This document shows positions 30,431 through 39,991 of a stretch of 64,000 bases of DNA, piece by piece. Under the pieces are notes generated by a model. It saw only the letters and a list, made by a program, of their open reading frames with translations. It had not been told where the DNA came from and did no database searches. Source of the DNA: a bacterium 1XD8-76 (GTDB lineage Bacteria; Bacillota; Clostridia; Lachnospirales; Lachnospiraceae); the NCBI GenBank assembly GCA_003611955.1, contig RAZE01000005.1:112298-176297 (forward strand), in the 5' to 3' direction. Made by a program: the position numbers and the translations under genes. Numbering within the stretch: the first letter of the stretch is position 1; every line of letters begins with the position of its first letter.

Positions 30431-32497
30431 TTACTGAAACAGACTCAAAATCTTATTCCACAGGTTCTCAAACACCGCCTTGAACCTGCCCCACATGCCG
30501 ATATCCTCCCTCGGCACTTCGATATCCGTCACGTTGTCCGCATCGTCGTCTGCCGAGATCTCCGCTGTCCTCATAATGATCTGGATGCTGTTTGGCGCTT
30601 CATTCTTCTCCGAGGTGAAAGAGGGAAAGCTCTCCGTCACATCCATATTCAGAAGATTGTGTTCCTCCTCCATCTCGTCCAGCTCCTCGTCCACGGCATC
30701 CTTTATCGTATTCTTTGCGTTCCGCATGATATCCACACCGTCCGCTATGCCGACGCCGCTGTGCATCACACCGGTCAGACCGTTCAATGTCAGCGTCAGA
30801 GAGGAGGACAGTGTGTCTTCCGTCATCTCCATCGTGGTGCGGATGCTGGAGAGCGCCGCCTGGGTTGCCGAGAGTGTCATCTCCGTGGAATTGACCAGAT
30901 CGGTCATCTGTGTGATCAGGGTCTGCAGATCCTCCCGCACCTCATCGTCCGTCCATCTGGCCATCGCCTCCACGGAGTTCATCGCGCTGTCCGCTTTCTG
31001 CAGCAGCTCCTGGCTGTTGGAGATCAGTGCTTTCCCGGTGTCGCCTGCCTCCACATCCAGCCCTTTCAGCGTCTCTATGTAGGTGCTTAGCAACGATTTC
31101 AGCCCAACATCCGCGCCGGAGGGATCGCTTATCCGGGTATTCATATCGACAGCGGGATCGTAGCCCATAGCCTTTACTGCTTCCGGTATCGCTTTATCCA
31201 TGGCCGGCTTTATCTCCGGATGCCCCGCCTGATATGCCGCCAAAACTTCCCCCGTTGTCATTCCCGTCTTTTCCGCAATAACTTCCGCAGCCGTCTTCGT
31301 TGCCGCCTGCCCTACTGTCACTCCTCCGGCTGCCCCGGCGATCTGCTGCAGCTGCTCGATCTTCTCCTGATCGATGGTCCCGTCCGCGATCTCGTTCAAC
31401 ATCCCCAGGGAACCGTTCAGATTGTCCAGATTGGCGCTCATATCCGCCCCGAAACTGCTGAGGTTCCCGATGGTGTACATCATATCCGCCAGACGGTCGA
31501 TGGTCTCGTCAAGATTGTCCTGATCCGCCTTCGTCTGGGTGTTGATGACCTCCAGATAGGTCACCATATTTTCCAGGGAGGAGATCGCCGCATCCGCATC
31601 CGCCTCCATCGATTCCCTGTTTTTGTCATAGATCTGATGCGCTTCCTCCGCCCTCTTTAAGCCCTCCTCCACGCTCGCCAGATCGTCCCGCATTCCGTCG
31701 ATATTGTCCAGGATGACATCCAGGGCGTCATCCATCGCATCCACGGAGTCCTCCACCGTATCCCGCACTTCCCGCACGTCGTTGACCAGTTCCAGCGATT
31801 CCAGCGTGGCGGGAACCACCATGAAGAATACGCCCATGCTCTCGTAGTTGTCTGTGCCCACGTTGATGCGAAACTCGCTCTCCTCCCCCGGGAGCGCCAG
31901 GAAAATAGCCGCTTTCTCCGTGCCCAGCGTCTGCAGCTGCGCGCCCGGCGCCTCAATGCTCATGGTGTCTTTCATATCCACCAGCGTACCGCACATCAGA
32001 ATCATATTGTTTTTATAGTAATCCGCAATATCTTCTTTCGGCGTCACATGGATGAACGTGCTCACCGTCCCCTGCGCTCCGCCCAGATCTTCCCCCCTCG
32101 CCTCCACGCCGTTTAATTTGTAGGACACGTCAATGTTCCAGGGAACCCTGCTCTTCAACTCTTCCGACTTGCACTCATAATAAAAATACTGTTTTTCCGC
32201 ATTTTCCAGATTCCATGTGACCTTCCCGTTCTCCACCACCGGCTCGGTGCGGTCGCTCATATTGATGATCTCCTCATAATCGCCGTAGTCCTCGATCACG
32301 GTATTGCCGTTCAAAAAGCATCCTTTCACCACACTGATATCGTCGATCTCTCCATAATAGTCCATATTTACATACATGGATTCATCGATCTCCACTTTCG
32401 GCGCCTTCGCCTGCACAGGGGTACAAACCGCCCCCGCCGTCAGGATCACAGGCAAAACTGCCGCCGTTATCTTTTTAAACTTTCTATTTTTCTTCAT
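30431..32497 (-). CDS. Secreted helical protein, YhgE/Pip-like partner of MMPL exporter
   Basis: The start at ATG 32497 is preceded by AGGAGG at 9 nt (an earlier in-frame ATG is too close to it). The protein of 688 residues has a signal peptide ending near VQAKA, a beta-rich N-terminal third, and a long helical middle (about 240-620) with coiled-coil style heptads such as LDNLNGSLGMLNEIADG and VEAMARWTDDEV. It ends with a short amphipathic helix (FKAVFENLWNKILSLF). Its gene overlaps the end of the MMPL gene by 14 bp. Such proteins often accompany MMPL transporters in Firmicutes and may form the extracellular part of the exporter. Confidence 0.75.
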   Translation of the reverse strand: MKKNRKFKKITAAVLPVILTAGAVCTPVQAKAPKVEIDESMYVNMDYYGEIDDISVVKGCFLNGNTVIEDYGDYEEIINMSDRTEPVVENGKVTWNLENAEKQYFYYECKSEELKSRVPWNIDVSYKLNGVEARGEDLGGAQGTVSTFIHVTPKEDIADYYKNNMILMCGTLVDMKDTMSIEAPGAQLQTLGTEKAAIFLALPGEESEFRINVGTDNYESMGVFFMVVPATLESLELVNDVREVRDTVEDSVDAMDDALDVILDNIDGMRDDLASVEEGLKRAEEAHQIYDKNRESMEADADAAISSLENMVTYLEVINTQTKADQDNLDETIDRLADMMYTIGNLSSFGADMSANLDNLNGSLGMLNEIADGTIDQEKIEQLQQIAGAAGGVTVGQAATKTAAEVIAEKTGMTTGEVLAAYQAGHPEIKPAMDKAIPEAVKAMGYDPAVDMNTRISDPSGADVGLKSLLSTYIETLKGLDVEAGDTGKALISNSQELLQKADSAMNSVEAMARWTDDEVREDLQTLITQMTDLVNSTEMTLSATQAALSSIRTTMEMTEDTLSSSLTLTLNGLTGVMHSGVGIADGVDIMRNAKNTIKDAVDEELDEMEEEHNLLNMDVTESFPSFTSEKNEAPNSIQIIMRTAEISADDDADNVTDIEVPREDIGMWGRFKAVFENLWNKILSLFQ

Positions 32498-34943
32498 GGT
32501 CCGCATCCTCCTGCACTTTCTCCTTTTCCTTTCCTTCTGTTTCGTCAGTCTCCCGCAGTTCCAGTTCCTTCTTCTTTTTCTGCTCCTGCAGTCTGTCCAG
32601 CTTCTCCTGTTTCTTCGCTTCCTTCATCTTCCGGACAACGATCCGGTACTCTATCTTCTCCAGCCGTTTCACGATCAGAGAATCTTCTTTCTCCCGCTCT
32701 TTCCGCTTCCTTGCAATACGGCTCTCATCTTTCTGTTTCTTTTCTTTCCGCTCCCGCTTTTTTGCGTCCGCCTTCTCTTTCAGACGATTGCGGATCTCCC
32801 GCTCTTTCATGATCTGTTTATCCAGCATCGTCATCAGCCCGGGCACCGCCAGCAGCACAAAGCTCATGCTCAGGATGGCTCCCCGCCCCAGCATATGTCC
32901 GATATCCTTGATCGCCTCCACGGAGACCACAAAGTAGATCGCGTAACCGGCGACGGTCAGGATCGTGCCCGACGTCAGGATCGAGAGCATACTCGCCTGC
33001 AGCGCCCCCAGCGCCGCTTTCTTCGGTTTCATCTTCTCCCTCCTGTCCAGATAGTTGTTGATCAGAAGAATGGAGTAATCCACCGTGGCGCCGAGCTGGA
33101 TACAGCTCACCACCACCATCGCCGCGAACATGAACACTCTGCCCTGCAGGTAAGGGATGGCCAGGTTGATGCAGATTGCCGCGCTGATCGGCACAATGGC
33201 AACCACCGCCAGAAGCAGCGACTGGAAAGCGACGATCACCACAAGCGCCACACCCACCAATGAAAAGGCGTTGACCATCGCGTAGTCCGCGTCGCAGATG
33301 ACTTTCAGGTCCTGGGTTGACGGCGTATTGCCCACCACATAGGCATTGTCCGCATAGTGATCCTTCACGATCGCCTGGATCTCATCCGACGTCGCAAAGG
33401 CAAGTTCGCTCTCCGACTTTGTCCTGGTAAACACCAGCATCCTCGTGTAGTTCTCTTTCCGCAGCAGATCCGTCACGCTCGACGGCACGATCTGCTCCGG
33501 CACGCCCCGCGGCAGGATATCCGACAGCGCCGTCACACTCCTGACGTAGCTGAGCTCTTTCAGCTCCGCCGCCAGTTCCCGCTCCGTCACCGGGGAACCG
33601 TTTGGCACCATCACGAGATAGAGATTGCTCCGCCCGAACTTCGATTCGATCAGCTGCTCGTCGTCATAGACCACCGTTCCCTCGCTGGCGCCCAGTGCGC
33701 TGTTTCCGTAGGTGTTGACATTGGAGTTCTGCATCAGATAGGTGGGCAGAAACACGACCGCGATAAAGATCACCACGGCATAGCGGAGCCGGAACACCGC
33801 TCCCGCCGCCCGCTTGAAAGACGGCATGATGATCCTGTGCTGCGTCCTCTCTATCAGGGAGTCAAACCTGAGGATCAGCGCCGGCATAAACAGGAGAACC
33901 GTCACGATGCTGCTGATAATACTCTTGCCCAGCACGAACCCCAGGTCCTGACCGATCAGGAAATGCATGAAAAACAGCGCCATAAATCCCACGAAAGTGG
34001 TCATCCCGCTGGAGAGCACCGACACCGCCGCGTGCCGTATGGCGTTCGCCATCGCCTTCTCCTTGTCGGGCTCTTTGTCTTTCTCCCGCATGAACGTATG
34101 TAACAGGAAGATCGAATAGTCTATGGAGATGGCGAGCTGCAGCACCGCCGCCACCGAATTGCTGATAAAAGATATCTCCCCGCGCAGGATGTTGGTTCCC
34201 ATATTGATCACGATCGCCACGCCCATGACGATCAGGAACAGGAACGGTTCCGCCCAGGAATCCGTCGTAGCGCACAGGATAAGGAAAATCAGCACTATCG
34301 CGATGACCGTTATGATCGCGATCTGTACGTTCAGCGTCTCCTGCAGGGACTTGTTCTCCACCGCCGGCCCGCCGTAATGTCCTTTCTCCCCCAGGATCGC
34401 GCTGATCTCATCCAGCGCGCTGTTTGTCAGCTCCGAGGTATCCCCCTCCGTGAACGTCACGTCCATCACCGCGCAGTTGTCCTTGTAATAGTCCGTCTGT
34501 CCCGCAATGTCTATGAACTCTCCCGACATGTAGACGTCGCTGCCGATCCAGGACACCATATCCACCCCGTCCACGTTCTCCAGCATCTCCTTGTAGAGCT
34601 GCGCCTCGTAGGGCGTGACGTTCTCGATCATGATCCGCGCCGTCCCCGGATAGCCGAACTCCTTCTCCATGATATCGATGGCCTTTTTGGATGTCATATC
34701 GTCCGGCAGGTATGCCGTCAGATCATAGTTGACCCTGATAAAAGGGATACATAAGGCGCAGCCCACCGCCAGTGCGATAAAGACCGACATGATCTTCTCC
34801 CTGTGTCTGACGATCCGCTCAGGCAGGGACGTCTTCCCTTTCCGGAGATCCTCCAGACGCTTCTCTGTGTTTTCCAGTTTCTCTTTTACTCTGCGGACCG
34901 CCTCTTCCCTGGCTGCCCTGTTCTCCGCTTCCGATAACTTCAT
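32484..34943 (-). CDS. MMPL/RND family exporter
   Basis: The 819-residue protein has two similar halves, each with one membrane helix, an extracytoplasmic porter domain, and five more helices. The proton-relay motifs are SIDYSIFLLHTFMREK in the first half and GATVDYSILLINNYLDRR in the second. A highly charged cytoplasmic tail of about 90 residues, rich in K and E, follows the last helix and looks like a coiled coil. It is a proton-driven exporter of lipids, peptides or drugs, coupled to the secreted helical protein and probably controlled by the TetR regulator at 35309-35944. Confidence 0.9.
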   Translation of the reverse strand: MKLSEAENRAAREEAVRRVKEKLENTEKRLEDLRKGKTSLPERIVRHREKIMSVFIALAVGCALCIPFIRVNYDLTAYLPDDMTSKKAIDIMEKEFGYPGTARIMIENVTPYEAQLYKEMLENVDGVDMVSWIGSDVYMSGEFIDIAGQTDYYKDNCAVMDVTFTEGDTSELTNSALDEISAILGEKGHYGGPAVENKSLQETLNVQIAIITVIAIVLIFLILCATTDSWAEPFLFLIVMGVAIVINMGTNILRGEISFISNSVAAVLQLAISIDYSIFLLHTFMREKDKEPDKEKAMANAIRHAAVSVLSSGMTTFVGFMALFFMHFLIGQDLGFVLGKSIISSIVTVLLFMPALILRFDSLIERTQHRIIMPSFKRAAGAVFRLRYAVVIFIAVVFLPTYLMQNSNVNTYGNSALGASEGTVVYDDEQLIESKFGRSNLYLVMVPNGSPVTERELAAELKELSYVRSVTALSDILPRGVPEQIVPSSVTDLLRKENYTRMLVFTRTKSESELAFATSDEIQAIVKDHYADNAYVVGNTPSTQDLKVICDADYAMVNAFSLVGVALVVIVAFQSLLLAVVAIVPISAAICINLAIPYLQGRVFMFAAMVVVSCIQLGATVDYSILLINNYLDRREKMKPKKAALGALQASMLSILTSGTILTVAGYAIYFVVSVEAIKDIGHMLGRGAILSMSFVLLAVPGLMTMLDKQIMKEREIRNRLKEKADAKKRERKEKKQKDESRIARKRKEREKEDSLIVKRLEKIEYRIVVRKMKEAKKQEKLDRLQEQKKKKELELRETDETEGKEKEKVQEDADHEEK

Positions 34944-35012
34944 ACGTCGTTTTCACCTCTCAAATGCTTTTGTCATTTAACAAGATATCTCTTTCCCGCC
35001 CCGATGTCTTTA

Positions 35013-35044
35013 GACAAATTTTTTTCTTTGTACTGTTTTTTGTC
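35013..35044. repeat. Inverted repeat upstream of the MMPL gene
   Basis: GACAAA (35013-35018) faces TTTGTC (35039-35044) across 20 bp. On the minus strand the second arm forms TTGACA, a possible -35 of the MMPL promoter, although the -10 is poor. It may be a TetR operator but is too short to be sure. Confidence 0.3.
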
Positions 35045-35078
35045 AAAACGGATTTTATGTCTATTTCTCATGCGGGAG

Positions 35079-35106
35079 TTGTCGGGTATGGTATAGATAC
35101 GATAAT
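35079..35106 (+). promoter_or_regulatory. Possible promoter of the small ORF at 35134
   Basis: TTGTCG (35079-35084), a 16-bp spacer and GATAAT (35101-35106), about 28 bp before the ATG of the 80-residue ORF. Confidence 0.4.
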
Positions 35107-35133
35107 CTGACATCAGAAAACGAGGAAAAAGCC

Positions 35134-35376
35134 ATGAGTTTAAATCGGGATATGAAAACAGCATTTTTTGAAATGCAGCTTCAACACTTAAAACGGCGCA
35201 AAAAAAGTCCGCTCACCCACAGGGCGGCGGACCATATTCTGGAAAACTATAAACGGATGTTCCATCTGGACAGTCCCGTCTGTTTCACAAGAGAGAACTG
35301 TGAAAAATTTATGTGTCTGTTCTCGGAAGAGTCCCCTGCAGCTCTGGTAAAGTATCTTGAATCTCTGTTTCCGTGA
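35134..35376 (+). CDS. Small basic protein of unknown function (80 residues)
   Basis: The ORF has a ribosome site (GAGGAAAAAGCC-ATG), a plausible promoter just upstream, and a protein-like composition: helical, basic N-terminal half (LQHLKRRKKSPLTHRAADHI) and a C-terminal part with SEESPAALVKYLESLFP. Its last 68 bp overlap the 3' end of the convergent TetR gene. It is divergent from the MMPL gene. I recognise no family; it could be a small regulator or a chance ORF. Confidence 0.45.
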   Translation: MSLNRDMKTAFFEMQLQHLKRRKKSPLTHRAADHILENYKRMFHLDSPVCFTRENCEKFMCLFSEESPAALVKYLESLFP

Positions 35377-35944
35377 GCAGATCATTTTTATATCTGTATA
35401 TATAGTAGGATAATCTCTCTATATTTCCCACCAGTTCTTTCATATTTTCGGAGAGCATTTTTTCGTCCTCCTTCATCCCGCCCATCGCCCATTCGATGAC
35501 CACTCCGGTTAATCCATGTGCAAATATTTTAGAGGCCAGTCTCTTTTTCTCCGGCGTGAGCTGTCTCCGCCCGTCCAGATCTTCCACCGCCGTCTCAAAC
35601 AATATGGTCAGCATCTTGAGCAGGTATTCCTCAAAAAAATTGTCGGAGCACTTGATCGTATTCATGTAAAACGCCTTGTTTTTCCGCATGATCTGCAGCA
35701 GCTCACAGAGCTTTTCATCCCAGTTTCCAAAGGAAATGTCCGCCGTCAGCGGCACGAAAGTCTCGTTGTAGTAGATCCAGTCAAGCAGCTCGTACTTATC
35801 GCTGAAATGATAGTAGAAAGTCTGCCGGTTCACGCCGCATTCTTTCACGATATCTCCCACCGTGACCTGCTCAAAAAGCTTTCCGGAAGCCAGTCTTTTC
35901 AGGCTCTCTGCCAGCTCTCTTTTCGTGATGTTCGCATTTGACAT
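35309..35944 (-). CDS. TetR/AcrR family transcriptional regulator
   Basis: The 211-residue protein has the TetR helix-turn-helix near the N-terminus (FEQVTVGDIVKECGVNRQTFYYHFSDKYELLDWIYYNE, about 24-61), close to the DhaS-like branch, and a helical C-terminal ligand domain. It probably represses the MMPL exporter operon, located just downstream on the same strand with the small ORF between. The tail beyond residue 185 overlaps the small plus-strand ORF. Confidence 0.9.
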   Translation of the reverse strand: MSNANITKRELAESLKRLASGKLFEQVTVGDIVKECGVNRQTFYYHFSDKYELLDWIYYNETFVPLTADISFGNWDEKLCELLQIMRKNKAFYMNTIKCSDNFFEEYLLKMLTILFETAVEDLDGRRQLTPEKKRLASKIFAHGLTGVVIEWAMGGMKEDEKMLSENMKELVGNIERLSYYIYRYKNDLLTETEIQDTLPELQGTLPRTDT

Positions 35945-35999
35945 CTCCTTTGCACCTCCCTGTGTTCTGTCTCCCGACCTGTGTCCCCGGACAGCTCCT

Positions 36000-37790
36000 T
36001 CAACGCCTGTACAATTTCATGTAGGGCGCGTCCAGCACTTCCCGGTATCCCGCCTGCTCCATCCACTCATACAGAATATGATTCTGGGGGGAATTGTAGT
36101 ACGCCGGGTTCTCTCCCAACTCCTTGTCGAGGGCGATCACCGTTGGCGTCTTCTCCGGGTGCTCCTCGTAGTAGCGGATAAACATCTCATTGTAGGCGTT
36201 GGTCCCCTGTGTGGAGGGCGTCGCGATCTGCGCATCCGTCCAGAGGTAGACGATATTTTCACTGCCGACATACAGAAGCTTATCCTCCTTCTTCAGCTCC
36301 GCCGTCAGCACCCGGTAATCGTCCTGCAGCACTGACGCCGTATCCTCCACCATATAGACCCCCTTCGCCGGCCCCGCCTCCATCCTTCTCATCGGCGCCA
36401 GCACCGTGATCTCCCCGCAGCCGGAAACCCTCATCTGCACCAGTTTGCAGACAGACAGCCCCGCCAAAAAAAGCAGCATTCCGGCCCACAAAAGACATTT
36501 CTCCCAGACCTCCGTCTCCCGGACGTTCCACACTTTTACGGTTCCTCTTGCGGAGACCGGCATGTCCGGCGCCTCCTCTTTCGTCTCATAGTGCTTTCCC
36601 AGCATCCACGCCGTCGCGATCACTCCGATATACATCTTTGCCATGGAAGTATTGACATCCATATTGGTCATGACAAGAACTGACACAAGTGTCACAAACC
36701 CGGGCGCTATACCAAACCAGAGGCACCTCCTGTTCTCCTCCGTCTTTTCCGCCAGACACATCCATATTCCCAGCGCGGAGACGGCGAAGAAGCGCCACAG
36801 CATATAAAACTGGTTTTCATCTCCAAACAGACACCCGGCCGCCTGCAGGCCGCCCAGCAAAAGAAAGGAGATCGGCAGCGCATAATAGATCCCCTCCCGT
36901 TTCCTCCCCCGGCGGGCAAGCACAATTCCCGCCGCACTCGAGATCCCCAGGACGATACAGAGCGGAAGCAATATCTCCAGAAACTGCGCGCCGAAGATCT
37001 TCCACTTCACAGCCGTGCTCACCAGCGTGTGGGATTCATCCTGAAAAATATAAGACACATATCGCAGAAATTTCTCCGGCGTCATATAACTTCCCAGGTA
37101 CGCCAGAAACAGGATGCCCGTCAGCGCGGATCCCGCCGTGAACCACAGGGCTTCCCCCGGCGTTTTCTTCTTTTCCGCATACTCTTTTCCGCACCGAATG
37201 ATTCCGGTCAGGTAGACCGGATAGAGAAAGATTAACGAAGGGTAGGAGAACATCTGTCCCACCAGCAGCACGCCGGAAGCCGCCAGATAGCCCCTCCTTT
37301 TCCTCTCCCCCTGATAATAGCGGTAAAAACACAAAAAAATCAGCAGCACAAACCAATACTGCTGCAGTTCAAACTCCGGGCACTGTACCCACTTGGGCAG
37401 AAAATTCACATGCAGAAAAAATAACAGTGCCGAAAAAGGCTCGCTTATCTTTCCGACATTCACTGCGGTTTTATATAAAAATATACCTGTCAGTATATGG
37501 ATCAGCGTCCCCGCGACCCGTGAGTAGATCACGAGATACGTCGTCGTACCCGCGAGCTTTAAATACAGCCACAAAAAGGGAGCGAGCACGATGCCGCCGA
37601 GCTGATGGGATTCCCACAGATCCGAAAACAGTCTCTCCCCCGTCGCCAGCCGGTACGCAACCGCCAGAGCATAGCTCTCATCGATATCCAGGCTGATCCA
37701 GATCGTCTTGACAGCCGCCAGCGCGGAGAGAACGAAAAGGACCGCGCAAACCATACTAATTTTCTGTCTTTTCATCCTTATTTTTTTCAT
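36000..37790 (-). CDS. Multi-pass membrane glycosyltransferase-like protein (GT-C type)
   Basis: The 596-residue protein has about 11-13 membrane helices. The first extracytoplasmic loop contains DIDESYALAVAYRLATGERLFSD and a later ESHQLGGI, the kind of acidic motif seen in GT-C enzymes that take sugars from lipid carriers. A soluble region of about 150 residues forms the C-terminus. It overlaps the end of the GT2 gene by 35 bp; GT2 enzymes of this type often make the lipid-linked sugar donor. Acceptor unknown. Confidence 0.78.
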   Translation of the reverse strand: MKKIRMKRQKISMVCAVLFVLSALAAVKTIWISLDIDESYALAVAYRLATGERLFSDLWESHQLGGIVLAPFLWLYLKLAGTTTYLVIYSRVAGTLIHILTGIFLYKTAVNVGKISEPFSALLFFLHVNFLPKWVQCPEFELQQYWFVLLIFLCFYRYYQGERKRRGYLAASGVLLVGQMFSYPSLIFLYPVYLTGIIRCGKEYAEKKKTPGEALWFTAGSALTGILFLAYLGSYMTPEKFLRYVSYIFQDESHTLVSTAVKWKIFGAQFLEILLPLCIVLGISSAAGIVLARRGRKREGIYYALPISFLLLGGLQAAGCLFGDENQFYMLWRFFAVSALGIWMCLAEKTEENRRCLWFGIAPGFVTLVSVLVMTNMDVNTSMAKMYIGVIATAWMLGKHYETKEEAPDMPVSARGTVKVWNVRETEVWEKCLLWAGMLLFLAGLSVCKLVQMRVSGCGEITVLAPMRRMEAGPAKGVYMVEDTASVLQDDYRVLTAELKKEDKLLYVGSENIVYLWTDAQIATPSTQGTNAYNEMFIRYYEEHPEKTPTVIALDKELGENPAYYNSPQNHILYEWMEQAGYREVLDAPYMKLYRR

Positions 37791-38718
37791 CTCTCTGTTT
37801 CATCATTTCCACCAGATTCAGCTGGAACTCAAAATCCCGCCTGCTCTTGATCGCAAAGCTGGACAGGATCAGCCCCGAAAAGAAGGACTGCAGCGCCGCC
37901 AGCATCACAAAACAGCAGACAAACAATGTGGGAAACCGTTCCACCAACCCGGTCTCGAAATAAGTCACCAGCACCGGGATCAGAAAGCCCACGGACAACG
38001 CCGCCAACACCGCGCTGATGATCGTGAAAAATTTAAACGGCTGATAGTTTCTGAACAGCCTGACGATCGTCGCAAGCACTTTCATCCCGTCCGAGTAGGT
38101 GTTGAGTTTGGACACGCTCCCCTCCGGCCTGTCCCGGTATTCCACGATCACGTTGTCGATCGCCATATTATTGTTGACTGCGTGGATCGTCATCTCCGTC
38201 TCTATCTCGAACCCTCTGGATAAAATCGGAAACGTCTTGGCAAAATTGTAGCTGAACGCGCGGTACCCTGTCATAATATCCTTGATGTCACAGGAAAAAA
38301 CTTTGTTGATCGTCATCCGCACAAGAGAGTTTCCCATATTGTGAAACGGTCTCTTATTCTCTGTGAAGTAGGTGGAGGAAAGTCTGTCCCCCACCACCAT
38401 ATCCATCTGTCTTTGCAGAACTTTGTCCGCCATCTCCCTGGCGAACTCCAGCGGGTAGGTATCGTCTCCGTCCGTCATGATATAGCACCTGGCGTCGATC
38501 TCCCGGAACATCCGTCTTATCACGTTCCCTTTGCCCTGGCGGTATTCATGCCGCACCACAGCGCCGGCCTCCCCGGCGATCTTTGCTGTATCGTCCGTGG
38601 AATTGTTGTCGTACACATAGATCACCGCTTCCGGAATATACTTCTTCGCGTCCGCGATCACCTTTCCGATGGTCTTCGCCTCGTTGTAGCATGGAATCAA
38701 AAGCGCTATTCTGTCCAT
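37756..38718 (-). CDS. Glycosyltransferase family 2, polyprenyl-phosphate sugar transferase type
   Basis: I place the start at ATG 38718 (GGAGGAGAG upstream), giving 320 residues that begin MDRIALLIPCYNEAKTIGKV. The GT-A catalytic motifs DNNSTDDT and MTDGDDTYP (DxD type) are present. Two membrane helices near the C-terminus (about 220-290) resemble dolichyl-phosphate mannosyltransferase-like enzymes. It probably makes an undecaprenyl-phosphate sugar used by the GT-C protein encoded next. A longer in-frame start upstream would overlap tyrS and adds no conserved sequence. Confidence 0.88.
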   Translation of the reverse strand: MDRIALLIPCYNEAKTIGKVIADAKKYIPEAVIYVYDNNSTDDTAKIAGEAGAVVRHEYRQGKGNVIRRMFREIDARCYIMTDGDDTYPLEFAREMADKVLQRQMDMVVGDRLSSTYFTENKRPFHNMGNSLVRMTINKVFSCDIKDIMTGYRAFSYNFAKTFPILSRGFEIETEMTIHAVNNNMAIDNVIVEYRDRPEGSVSKLNTYSDGMKVLATIVRLFRNYQPFKFFTIISAVLAALSVGFLIPVLVTYFETGLVERFPTLFVCCFVMLAALQSFFSGLILSSFAIKSRRDFEFQLNLVEMMKQRDEKNKDEKTEN

Positions 38719-38752
38719 TCTCCGTTCTCTCCTCCACGGATCATATCCGCCC

Positions 38753-39976
38753 CTACAGTACCAGTTTCTTAAAGTTCTTCTTGCCTCTCCTGAGGATGAT
38801 GCCGTCCCCGTCAAAAGCGTTCCTGTCATAGACGGCTCTGACGTCCGTCACCTTCTCGTCGTTCACGCTGACGCCGCCCTGCTCGATGGCGCGCCTTCCC
38901 TCCGACCGGGAGGACACCAGACCGGAGACGGTCAGCATACTGATCAGGTCGATCTTTCCGTCCCGGAAATCCTCTTCCGCCAACTGCGCTTTGGGCATAT
39001 TTTCTATGCTGCCGTTTCCGCCGAAGAGCCCTTTCGACGCCTCTCTCGCCTTTCCGGCCTCCTCCTCGCCGTGCACCAGATTGGTCAGCTCGTAAGCCAG
39101 AATATCTTTCGCCTCGTTCAGTTTACTGCCTTCCCACTTATCCATCTCGTCGATCTGTTCCAACGGTAAAAAGGTCAGCATCCGCAGACATTTCAGCACA
39201 TCCGCATCCCCGATGTTGCGCCAGTACTGGTAAAACTCGTAGGGCGTCGTCTTCTTCGGGTCCAGCCACACCGCCCCCTTCTGGGTCTTGCCCATCTTCT
39301 TCCCCTCCGAGTTCATCAGAAGAGTGATCGTCATGGCGTACGCGTCTTTCCCCAGCTTCTTGCGGATCAGCTCCGTGCCGCCCAGCATATTGCTCCACTG
39401 GTCGTCTCCGCCGAACTGCATGTTGCAGCCGTAGCGCTTGTACAGCTCCAGAAAATCGTAGGACTGCATGATCATGTAGTTGAACTCCAGGAAGCTTAAG
39501 CCCTTCTCCATCCTCTGTTTATAGCACTCCGCCCGCAGCATCGTATTCACAGAGAAGCAGGCGCCGATGTCCCGGATAAACTCGATGTAGTTCAGATCCC
39601 TGAGCCACTCCGCATTGTTCACCATCATGGCCTTGTCTTCCCCAAACTCGATAAAACGGCTCATCTGCTTTTTGAAACATTCGCAATTGTGATCGATCAT
39701 CTCCGTCGTCATCATGCTGCGCATATCCGTTCTGCCGGACGGATCCCCGATCATGCCCGTGCCGCCGCCGATCAGCGCAATCGGCTTATTTCCGGCCATC
39801 TGCAGCCTCTTCATCAGGCACAGCGCCATAAAATGACCTACATGCAGGGAATCCGCCGTGGGGTCAAACCCGATATAAAACGTAGCTTTTCCGCCGTTCA
39901 CGAGTTCTCTGATCTCCTCCTCGTCCGTCAGCTGTGCGAGCAGGCCCCTCGCCTGCAGTTCCTCAAATATTTTCAT
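38753..39976 (-). CDS. tyrS: Tyrosine-tRNA ligase
   Basis: The 407-residue class I synthetase has the HIGH-type motif [11 protein letters not shown] (about 43-53), the tyrosine pocket region with [15 protein letters not shown] and FGGDDQWSN, and the KMSKS-type loop [11 protein letters not shown] (about 230-240). An S4-like RNA-binding domain forms the C-terminus ([21 protein letters not shown]). It sits between an acyltransferase and glycosyltransferase genes on one strand. There is only a 15-bp gap upstream, so no tyrosine T-box leader is present here. Confidence 0.97.
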   Translation of the reverse strand: MKIFEELQARGLLAQLTDEEEIRELVNGGKATFYIGFDPTADSLHVGHFMALCLMKRLQMAGNKPIALIGGGTGMIGDPSGRTDMRSMMTTEMIDHNCECFKKQMSRFIEFGEDKAMMVNNAEWLRDLNYIEFIRDIGACFSVNTMLRAECYKQRMEKGLSFLEFNYMIMQSYDFLELYKRYGCNMQFGGDDQWSNMLGGTELIRKKLGKDAYAMTITLLMNSEGKKMGKTQKGAVWLDPKKTTPYEFYQYWRNIGDADVLKCLRMLTFLPLEQIDEMDKWEGSKLNEAKDILAYELTNLVHGEEEAGKAREASKGLFGGNGSIENMPKAQLAEEDFRDGKIDLISMLTVSGLVSSRSEGRRAIEQGGVSVNDEKVTDVRAVYDRNAFDGDGIILRRGKKNFKKLVL

Positions 39977-39991
39977 AATATTCTCCTTCTA

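Noticed and set aside
29483..31090. 535-residue plus-strand open frame over two secreted-protein genes
   Set aside because: It is antisense to genes with signal peptides and good ribosome sites and has no recognisable domains.
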